From IMG/VR virus record IMGVR_UViG_3300028388_002120, positions 1 to 32,556 of that record: DNA of 32,556 nucleotides. One strand, given 5' to 3'. Under the pieces are notes generated by a model, which was not told where the DNA came from, did no database searches, and was given only the letters and a program-made list of their open reading frames with translations. The position numbers were made by a program, and so were the translations under genes. Of the stretch, positions 25,672-32,556 are shown piece by piece (the stretch's first letter is position 1; every line of letters begins with the position of its first letter). Source of the DNA: a virus.

Positions 25672-27779
25672 TGCCTTATACTATACGCTTTACTGACGAA
25701 ATTAATAAAGGTACAATTGTTGTTGAAGACAGAGAAATTAATACAACTGACACTAGTCTTCAATTTCCTGGAAAACAAGCTACAGCATATGGAACAGCAA
25801 TTGGCGAAAACTTTTTACATCTGCTAGAAAATTTTGCGAGTAATAATCCCCCAAGCAATCCTGTGGAAGGTCAAACTTGGTATGATAATACAGTAGGCAT
25901 TGATCAACTTAAAGTATATGATGGTACAAATTGGGTAGCAGCCGGAGGCTTAAAAAGAGGCGATTCTGCACCCGAAATTGCAAATTCAGTAAGAGGCGAT
26001 TTATGGGTTGACACAGATAATCAACAGTTATATCTTAACAATGGTGCAAGTTGGATTCTTGTAGGTCCAGAGTTTAGTGCAGGACTAGCAACAGGTGCAA
26101 AAGCTGAATCGATACTAGGCACAGATGATGAGCAGTATACAATTTTAAGAATTGATGTAAACGATCAGCCAGCAGTTATTATATCTTCAGTAGAATTTAC
26201 TCCTAAAATTACAATTAGAGGATTCACAGTTCTTAAGCCTGGATTCAATCTAAGCACAGTTAATTTTGGTAACGGTATATTAAAATATAACGGTGTAGCA
26301 GAAGCCGCGGAATCGCTAGTAGTAAGTGGATCAACGCTTCCAATTAGTGCTAACAGTTTTCTAAGAGGCGATGGCGCAGCACCTACAACATCAAATAACC
26401 TGATTCGTGTAAAAACAAACGAAGGTATACAAGTTGGAGCCAATGGACAACTAGGTCTAGTAGCATCAGCTGAGAGAGGTGTAATTCAAAGTAATTTTAC
26501 CGGAGCAAGTTTAGATCTAAAGGTAAAAAATGAAAATGGTTATTCTACTGTAATTAGAGCTAAGAGTGATACAAGTGTAGGTATTAATAAAGAAAATCCA
26601 GAAACTAGTTTAGATGTTAATGGTGTTGTACAGGTAAGCGAGCAACTTAAAATACTTGGTGTTGAAGATAGCGATTTAACATTTGACGATAATCTGACAG
26701 ATGGAAGTATAATCACTTCGGGCGGAGCTAGTATTTCTAAGCATCTTAAAGTTGGAAACGGTGCTACTATTAAAGGAAATTTCCAACTTGACGGGAATAT
26801 TACAACTAACCCAGAAGCATTAATAACACCAAACATAAGCGGATTTAACACAATTACAGCAACTACTTTTATTGGTAATTTACAAGGATCAGTACAAGGA
26901 ACTATTGAAGGTTCTGCATCTAGTGCTTCTAAACTAACCAACAGAACTACATTTAGAATGATTGGTGATGTAAGTGCAGAATCATTTACATTTGACGGAT
27001 CCGGAGAATTAATAAAAACATTCAATACAGAGCTTTCGAATGAGTTTATTGCTGCAAAACCCACAGTTGTCGATCCTGAAGCAGGAGACGAACTTCTTAT
27101 TAATAGAACTATTGGGGATGTAGGTCTTAAAAGAATTACAAGAGCAAATTTGTTAAAAGATATTCCAAAAAATCCAGTGGGATTAATTTCAGCATTTGGC
27201 GGACAAACTCCGCCGGACGGTTGGTTAATTTGCGACGGAAGGATTATACAAAAATCAGAAGCATTTGATTTGTGGTTGGTAATACAACATCAGTTTCTTG
27301 ATCCTAGTTTGATTCCAGGAAGATTAGCAGGCGCAAGTGCTGCAACCCATTTTGCATTGCCAGATTTAAGAGGTAGATTTGCCTTAGGTGCAGACAATAT
27401 GGGGGGAATTCCTGCAAACAGAACAACAAATGTTGCTGCTGACTTAGTAGGTAATACAGGCGGCACCGAAACAAAAAATATTAGACCGCGAAACTTACCT
27501 CAACACGAACATGATATGAAATCTTCTGGAGGACAACAGTTCTATGGAATTTTAGATACTACTGACGACGATGCATTAGGTCAAGAAGTTGAAGGATTGA
27601 ACATTTCGTCTAGTTCGCCTCCATCGTCGGGTATTCCGTCAAGTGGTGGTATACGTAACGGAGGTATAGACGGTAATGATAACTATAGAGTAGTGGAAGG
27701 CGAAGAATTAGGTAGTGCATTTGATATTATGCCTCCATACCAAACAATTAATTATATTATTTTTGCAGATAATGCATAA
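25671..27779 (+). CDS. Appendage/short tail fibre-like protein with phage tail collar domain
   Basis: 702 residues. The N-terminal about 240 residues form a module shared with the next two genes: GENFLHLLENF, GQTWYD, then GDLWVDTDNQQLYL and ILVGPEF. The middle is beta-rich and fibre-like (YSTVIRAKSDTSVGINKENP). The C-terminus from about residue 504 is a phage tail collar domain: GLISAFGGQTPPDGWLICDG, ALPDLRGRFALGADN, then NLPQHEHDM with an HxH motif, ending in INYIIFA as collar domains do. In T4 this domain occurs in the short tail fibre gp12, which anchors the phage to the cell surface; a similar receptor-contact role is inferred. ATG 25671 overlaps the previous TAA by one base, with a G-run at 25657-25661 as ribosome binding site. 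Confidence 0.8.
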   Translation: MPYTIRFTDEINKGTIVVEDREINTTDTSLQFPGKQATAYGTAIGENFLHLLENFASNNPPSNPVEGQTWYDNTVGIDQLKVYDGTNWVAAGGLKRGDSAPEIANSVRGDLWVDTDNQQLYLNNGASWILVGPEFSAGLATGAKAESILGTDDEQYTILRIDVNDQPAVIISSVEFTPKITIRGFTVLKPGFNLSTVNFGNGILKYNGVAEAAESLVVSGSTLPISANSFLRGDGAAPTTSNNLIRVKTNEGIQVGANGQLGLVASAERGVIQSNFTGASLDLKVKNENGYSTVIRAKSDTSVGINKENPETSLDVNGVVQVSEQLKILGVEDSDLTFDDNLTDGSIITSGGASISKHLKVGNGATIKGNFQLDGNITTNPEALITPNISGFNTITATTFIGNLQGSVQGTIEGSASSASKLTNRTTFRMIGDVSAESFTFDGSGELIKTFNTELSNEFIAAKPTVVDPEAGDELLINRTIGDVGLKRITRANLLKDIPKNPVGLISAFGGQTPPDGWLICDGRIIQKSEAFDLWLVIQHQFLDPSLIPGRLAGASAATHFALPDLRGRFALGADNMGGIPANRTTNVAADLVGNTGGTETKNIRPRNLPQHEHDMKSSGGQQFYGILDTTDDDALGQEVEGLNISSSSPPSSGIPSSGGIRNGGIDGNDNYRVVEGEELGSAFDIMPPYQTINYIIFADNA

Positions 27780-27790
27780 AGGACAAGGGA

Positions 27791-29641
27791 ATGAGTTATA
27801 AGTTAAACAAAACAGACGGATCGCTTTTAACAGATTTAATTGATGGCGTCCTTGATACAAATACTACAGATTTGGCCCTTGTTGGTAGAAACTATACAGG
27901 GTTTGGAGAATTTTTAAATGAAAATTTTATAAAGTTATTAGAAAATTTTTCAAATCCTAATGAACCAGTAAACCCACTACGCGGACAGTTATGGTACGAT
28001 ACATCAGAAAATAAATTAAAAATTTATGACGGAACAGATTTTCAATCAGCTGCCGGTTCTTTTATTAGCGAATCAGAACCTACAGGACCAATTCCGGGAG
28101 ATACGTGGTTTAGTACTGATAACAAGCAATTTTACCTATATGACGGAACAGAGTTTGTCTTAATTGGTCCTGCTTATAGTAGATTACAGGGCGAATCCGG
28201 TATTATAGTCGATACTATTTTTGATACAAATCTCAATGGCAAGACGGTATTAAAAATTTATGTAAAAGATTCACTACAGGCTATTATTGCAGGAGAAACA
28301 TTTACTCCAAATCCTCTTCCTGGAAATATTGTACAAGGACTTGTTACAGACAGCAATCTTGCAGGTACAATATTTAAAGGTGTAAACCTAATAGATAAAG
28401 AAAATTTTCAGTTTTACGGAACAGCTGAAAATGCTTTTAATTTAAGAAGTGCAACTGGACAGATTGTTCCTGAAAGTCGGTTATTAAAAAATGACGAAAA
28501 CGGTGTTTTAAATGGTAGCCTTGACATAAGAACTTCAACAGGTATTACTATCGGAGTTAATAGTGATACAAGATTACTCATACAAAATGGATTTACGATT
28601 AAAAATACAAGAGTAGGACAAGATTTTAATTTAATTGTAAATTCTAATCAAAGCGAGTTGTCAGAAACTCCTGCAATTACTGTAAAATCAAATAGTCAAA
28701 GAGTTGGAATTTTTCAAGGAGCCCCGGCATATAACCTAGATGTAACCGGTGATGTAAGAATTACAGGAAATCTTACTGTAGAAGGCGATAGTGTAACTAC
28801 AGAAGTAGAAACGCTTCAAATAGAAGACAAAAATATTGAACTTGGTCTTGTAGATAATGCTAATAATCTTACAGCAGATGGCGGCGGCATTACACTAAAA
28901 GGCACAACAGACAAAACATTTAATTGGGTAAACTCAACAAGTAGTTGGACTTCTAGTGAAAATATTGATATTGCAAACGGAAAAGTAATAAAGCACAATG
29001 GTAATGATCTATTAAGTAGCACACGTTTGTTTGATACAGTAACTCAAGCTACTGGTATAACAAGGGTTGGCACTTTAACAGAATTAACTGTAGATACTAC
29101 AAGAATTGACGGATCTACTATTTCGAGAACAAGCGGCACAGGGTTAACACTGAGTGTCGGAGGCGGCGATATTGATGTACAAAGCAGTAGGATTAGTCAA
29201 CTAAACGAGCCTACGCTAGATCATCATGCTACTCCTAAAATATATGTAGATAGAGAAGTAGTAAACGAGCCGATTGTATTTGGATTTGATATTACAGGAT
29301 ATACAAGCCCAAATGATAGAATTATTGATATTCTTAATACTGCATATCCGCCGAGCACATTTGCTCAGGGAAAAGCAGCAAGAGTAATTTGTACAGATTA
29401 TGATGCAGTGCAATCAACAGATCCGATTGACATTGCTACAGCATCTAGTACAACAGAAGTAGATGTAAATGCAGCAGCCGGCGGCACAGTAAGTGTTATA
29501 CAAGGCATTAACTTGCCAAATAGTTTGCAGCCAACCTTTACTTTAACTATCAACAGGGAAATACGTTTCTTTGTAATTAACGCACTTGGCAACTGGGAAG
29601 TAGACAGCTCAGAAGCACAAAATCCGCTAAATATAACATAA
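27791..29641 (+). CDS. Paralogous appendage/fibre protein with unrecognised C-terminus
   Basis: 616 residues sharing the N-terminal module of its neighbours (NENFIKLLENF, GQLWYD, GDTWFSTDNKQFYL, VLIGPAY). The middle carries a segment frequent in phage fibre proteins: VRITGNLTVEGDSV, IEDKNIELGLVD, then DGGGITLKGTTDKTF with flanking tryptophans. The last about 130 residues (from IVFGFDITGYT to the end) contain alternating beta-like strands, and I cannot assign them to a family. There is no collar domain and no G2-type motif, so the tip function differs from the genes on either side. ATG 27791 has AAAGGA at 27778-27783. The gap to the previous gene is 11 bases with no promoter box, so it is likely co-transcribed. 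Confidence 0.75.
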   Translation: MSYKLNKTDGSLLTDLIDGVLDTNTTDLALVGRNYTGFGEFLNENFIKLLENFSNPNEPVNPLRGQLWYDTSENKLKIYDGTDFQSAAGSFISESEPTGPIPGDTWFSTDNKQFYLYDGTEFVLIGPAYSRLQGESGIIVDTIFDTNLNGKTVLKIYVKDSLQAIIAGETFTPNPLPGNIVQGLVTDSNLAGTIFKGVNLIDKENFQFYGTAENAFNLRSATGQIVPESRLLKNDENGVLNGSLDIRTSTGITIGVNSDTRLLIQNGFTIKNTRVGQDFNLIVNSNQSELSETPAITVKSNSQRVGIFQGAPAYNLDVTGDVRITGNLTVEGDSVTTEVETLQIEDKNIELGLVDNANNLTADGGGITLKGTTDKTFNWVNSTSSWTSSENIDIANGKVIKHNGNDLLSSTRLFDTVTQATGITRVGTLTELTVDTTRIDGSTISRTSGTGLTLSVGGGDIDVQSSRISQLNEPTLDHHATPKIYVDREVVNEPIVFGFDITGYTSPNDRIIDILNTAYPPSTFAQGKAARVICTDYDAVQSTDPIDIATASSTTEVDVNAAAGGTVSVIQGINLPNSLQPTFTLTINREIRFFVINALGNWEVDSSEAQNPLNIT

Positions 29642-29667
29642 GATAGACTTTCAGGGGACATGCAAAA

Positions 29668-31164
29668 ATGGCATATCAAATTAATAGATTTAACCGATCA
29701 CTATTAACAACCGTTGAAGATGGAACGCTCGACGAAACAACAGACATTAAGTTTGTAGGTAAAAACTACGCAGGTTATGGCGAAGTACATAACGAAAACT
29801 TTTTGTTCTTGTTAGAAAACTTTAGTGGTGCAAACGAACCACCAAAGCCTATTTCAGGACAGCTTTGGTTTGATAGCAATGCACAGCGTATGAAATTTAG
29901 AGATTCTAACAACAAATGGCGCACAGTAGGTGGTGCCGAAGTAAGTACAAGTCAACCAGCAGGTTTAGCAACAGGTGATTTTTGGTGGGACAGTGCAAAT
30001 GAGCAACTTTATGTCTACAACGGTACAGAGTTTATTTTAATTGGCCCACAAGATGCAGGCGATGGCATAACACAAATGGTAAGCCAGACAGTCATTGATA
30101 CAACAGACGTAAGTAGATCGGTAATTGTGTCTATTGTAAATGATGTTCCTATTACGATTTATTCCCCTGTAGAATTTACAATTAAGAATGTAGCAGGAAA
30201 TACAATTGACGGTTTTGGTACAGTACGTCGTGGTGTTACATTGAGAGACACTGATAATACAACTGGTGAAACAACTACATTATTTAGATTCCACGGTACT
30301 GCAACTGATTCGGATAGACTAGGCGGACTGTTAGCAAGCGAGTTTGCAAGAGCGTCAAACCCAAGTTTCAATACACAAATTGAAGCGCCATCGTCTGGAA
30401 TTATAACTGCTGGAGTATTCAGCATGTTTGTTGAGGCTGGGCTATTTGGAGATGAAGATTACGGTGTATTTAAAAATACCAGCGGCCCAGGCAACGATAT
30501 TAGATTTATCACACGCAATAGTCAAGGTACAGAAGTAACTAGTATAAAAATAAATTCAGATGGTGTTTTTCCTCTTACAGATAATACATTTGATCTTGGA
30601 TCGTCAAATTTAAAATTTAATGAGGTATATGCTACAAACTTTAAAGGCACAGCTGATCAAGCAAATGAACTGCGCCTTGGATTAAGTGGCTCTGATTATA
30701 GATATGCAAGTGAAGCAAACGTAGCTGGTACTATTGCTGTGCGTGACGATAACAGAACCATAACAGCAGATGTATTTAACGGTATTGCAAGTCAAGCAAG
30801 ATTTGCTGACTTGGCAGAAAAATATACTACAGAAGCAGAATTTCCAGTAGGTACTGTAATGACTGTGTGTGAACACGAAGAACACGAAATTTGTCCTTGC
30901 AGATTAAGTAGTCATCCGGTAGGTGTTATTTCTGCAGATCCTGCATATTTAATGAACAAAGATCTTGAAAATGCACAAGCAATTGCACTAGAAGGTCGTG
31001 TACCAGTAAGGGTAGTTGGATCAGTAAAAAAAGGTCAGAAACTTTTTGTTGATGCAGACGGTTGCGCAAGTGTGCATTTTGATGGCAATCCTTTGGTAGG
31101 CATTGCATTAGAATCAAATGCCGACGAATCCGAAAAATTAGTAGAAGCAATTCTTAAACTATAA
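29668..31164 (+). CDS. Paralogous appendage protein with peptidase-G2-like C-terminal domain
   Basis: 498 residues. Residues 1 to about 230 are the shared appendage module (NENFLFLLENF, GQLWFD, GDFWWDSANEQLYVYN, ILIGPQD). A linker of fibre type (FPLTDNTFDLGSSNLKFNEV) leads to a C-terminal domain (about residues 370-498) resembling the Peptidase_G2/autoproteolytic domain of phage appendages: EKYTTEAEFPVGTVMTVCEH, HPVGVISADPAYLMN, then GRVPVRVVGSVKKGQKLFVD. Between these sits a Cys/His cluster, CEHEEHEICPC, that could bind a metal. In relatives this domain may cleave itself or cap a trimer; activity here is not shown. ATG 29668 has AGGGG at 29653-29657; an ATG at 29660 is out of frame and was not chosen. 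Confidence 0.75.
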   Translation: MAYQINRFNRSLLTTVEDGTLDETTDIKFVGKNYAGYGEVHNENFLFLLENFSGANEPPKPISGQLWFDSNAQRMKFRDSNNKWRTVGGAEVSTSQPAGLATGDFWWDSANEQLYVYNGTEFILIGPQDAGDGITQMVSQTVIDTTDVSRSVIVSIVNDVPITIYSPVEFTIKNVAGNTIDGFGTVRRGVTLRDTDNTTGETTTLFRFHGTATDSDRLGGLLASEFARASNPSFNTQIEAPSSGIITAGVFSMFVEAGLFGDEDYGVFKNTSGPGNDIRFITRNSQGTEVTSIKINSDGVFPLTDNTFDLGSSNLKFNEVYATNFKGTADQANELRLGLSGSDYRYASEANVAGTIAVRDDNRTITADVFNGIASQARFADLAEKYTTEAEFPVGTVMTVCEHEEHEICPCRLSSHPVGVISADPAYLMNKDLENAQAIALEGRVPVRVVGSVKKGQKLFVDADGCASVHFDGNPLVGIALESNADESEKLVEAILKL

Positions 31165-31167
31165 ATA
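31160..31167 (+). promoter_or_regulatory. T4-type late promoter box TATAAATA
   Basis: This is a perfect TATAAATA match, containing the TAA stop (31162-31164) of the preceding gene and lying 23 bases before the ATG at 31191. The AGGAG ribosome binding site at 31180-31184 follows. It is the best late-promoter match found in the window and marks a probable start of a late transcript for the last gene. Confidence 0.75.
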
Positions 31168-31190
31168 TACATACATTATAGGAGTTTAAG

Positions 31191-32556
31191 ATGCCAGCAG
31201 TAGGAGATTCGATCACAGCCGCAACATTTAACGCAATCGTCAATAAAATTAATAAAGTTCTAGGCGACGACGGCGTTGACCCGCAAGTTGGTTATGGCAG
31301 ATCTATTGAAAGCTCTACAGTAAGTTCAGGAGATATAATCGACGACAGCTTAATGACGGCGTTGTTTAACGATCTCGTACGTGCAAGAACTCATCAAAAA
31401 GGTAGTGCAAATTGGGATACAAGTGCAGACGGACTTGCCACACCAGGCGAAGGAGAGTACATCGGTGCTTTTGCAGCAGATATTGGCACTAGTGGTACAA
31501 GTGCTGACGCTACAGCTGATCAAGCAGAAGGCTTTTTAGATTTTGAACAAGCTGCACAAGACATTTTAGATGATATCTATGATGTTAGCGCAGGTCAAAC
31601 AGGTATATTAGCATTTGCACCAAGTGTAAGAACCACAGAATGGAATGGCACTATCAATCATGAATTTGATATCACCTTCTCAAATGCTAATGAAAGACGA
31701 TACTTTTTTAACAGCGGCGGATATATTGAATTTAGTGCAGGTTTAACCGGCGGCAATAGTGTTGCTGGAGATCAAACTCAAACATATCCTGACACTCCTG
31801 CATATCAGAAAGACGAAATTTGGCAAACCATGCTCAATACTATGGGCAGTATTCGAATGACAAGAACAGGTACATCTAGTACAGGATCGGGCACGGGAAC
31901 ATCAATTGGCAATTATGCTTTGACTAGTTCATACCAGACTGTTTTTACCAAAACGGGCTCTGGTGTTTACAGTGAAAATAGCTACGTACTTGAAGCAAAA
32001 ACTCAAACAAACAATACTATTAGGTTCAAGGCGTCGTTTAACGATAATGACATTGGTGATAACCGAGATGCTGATCTAGGTTTTCCTGGAGAAGGAACTC
32101 CTGTAGACGAAAATGTAACAGGTACAATTACGCATAGTATTCAATCTAGAGCTGCTACAGGTTTGGGTATTAACCATCCGGCATTTACAAATATATCAGA
32201 ACTTAGTGGTTCGGTTCAAGCAACAAGTTATCTACTTACTGCTGCGGATACAACTCTTAATGAAGGAGATACTGCGGTAATTACACTTACTACAACTGGT
32301 CTACCAAACGGCACTATTGTTCCTTATACGTTGTCAGGTATTCAAAGTGCAGATGTAGGAAACAATCCAGGCAGTTTCAATATACAATCAAACTCAGATA
32401 CAGTAAACATACCAATCGTTGCAGATAATTTGACAGAAGGTGCGCAAACAATGACACTTTCTTTAAGTAACGGACAAGCAAGTATTAATATTGATATTGC
32501 TGATACAAGTAAAACTATTGTATATTCGATCACTCCAAATAAGTTTAATGTAAACG
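31191..32556 (+). CDS. Virion structural protein with Calx-beta-like domain, 3' end outside the window
   Basis: The open frame runs 455 codons from ATG 31191 to the window edge without a stop, so the gene is partial. The ATG is well supported by AGGAG at 31180-31184 and the TATAAATA box. The N-terminus (MPAVGDSITAATFNAIVNKI) and the middle (NERRYFFNSGGYIEFSAGLT) resemble a class of structural proteins in marine T4-like phages. Residues about 345-440 look like a Calx-beta or Ig-like domain: LNEGDTAVITLTTTGLPNGT, a loop, then TEGAQTMTLSLSNGQ, with acidic residues that in relatives bind calcium. Such domains usually occur on surface-exposed appendages. A role in adhesion is inferred from this and from its place after the fibre genes. 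Confidence 0.75.
   Translation, partial: MPAVGDSITAATFNAIVNKINKVLGDDGVDPQVGYGRSIESSTVSSGDIIDDSLMTALFNDLVRARTHQKGSANWDTSADGLATPGEGEYIGAFAADIGTSGTSADATADQAEGFLDFEQAAQDILDDIYDVSAGQTGILAFAPSVRTTEWNGTINHEFDITFSNANERRYFFNSGGYIEFSAGLTGGNSVAGDQTQTYPDTPAYQKDEIWQTMLNTMGSIRMTRTGTSSTGSGTGTSIGNYALTSSYQTVFTKTGSGVYSENSYVLEAKTQTNNTIRFKASFNDNDIGDNRDADLGFPGEGTPVDENVTGTITHSIQSRAATGLGINHPAFTNISELSGSVQATSYLLTAADTTLNEGDTAVITLTTTGLPNGTIVPYTLSGIQSADVGNNPGSFNIQSNSDTVNIPIVADNLTEGAQTMTLSLSNGQASINIDIADTSKTIVYSITPNKFNVN

Noticed and set aside
26540-27064. A 174-codon open frame on the minus strand
   Set aside because: It lies entirely within the collar-domain fibre gene, has low-complexity Ser/Leu/Pro composition, no ribosome binding site and no recognisable motif; the plus-strand frame is clearly the coding one.
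1-32556. CRISPR arrays, tRNA genes, insertion sequences or attachment sites
   Set aside because: No regularly spaced repeats, cloverleaf-like segment, transposase motif or terminal inverted repeats were seen; nearly all bases are in structural genes.

Overview
The window is a densely packed, all-plus-strand structural block from a T4-like myovirus. It is AT-rich, nearly all stops are TAA, and genes overlap or sit a few bases apart. The order (large hub protein, gp5-type spike, gp25, gp6, a giant structural protein at the position of T4 gp7, a conserved virion protein, then fibre/appendage proteins) is that of the baseplate module of marine T4-like phages such as cyanophages and pelagiphages. 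ATAAATA late-promoter-like boxes stand before three genes. No host, tRNA, integrase or defence gene is visible, so the host cannot be named; a Gram-negative marine bacterium is the default inference.

Layout: 72-3287, a baseplate hub-like protein with an embedded M15-type peptidase; 3280-6264, a gp5-like puncturing spike with an OB fold, a beta-helix interrupted by an SGNH-hydrolase-like domain, and a C-terminal SleB-type cell wall hydrolase; 6272-6718, gp25; 6774-9987, gp6 split by a frame change near 8227-8243; 9987-25032, one giant gene of about 5005 codons split by a perfect 28-bp tandem duplication at 14403-14458; 25063-25671, a conserved virion protein; 25671-31164, three paralogous appendage proteins with a common N-terminal module and different C-termini (tail collar, unknown, peptidase-G2-like); 31191 to the window end, a partial structural protein with a Calx-beta-like domain.

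How they fit together: gp25, gp6 and probably the giant protein build the baseplate wedges. The hub and gp5 spike form the central puncturing device, which here carries three candidate envelope-degrading enzymes instead of the single lysozyme of T4 gp5. The giant protein and the paralogous fibres carry likely receptor- or glycan-contacting modules (beta-propeller, CBM5/12-like segments, repeated beta-sandwiches, collar domain).

Three large genes are interrupted within 14.5 kb: an in-frame TGA at 66-68, the +1 shift in gp6, and the 28-bp duplication. This may mean assembly or sequencing error, a decaying or variable phage, or, for gp6 only, programmed frameshifting. The sequence alone does not decide.
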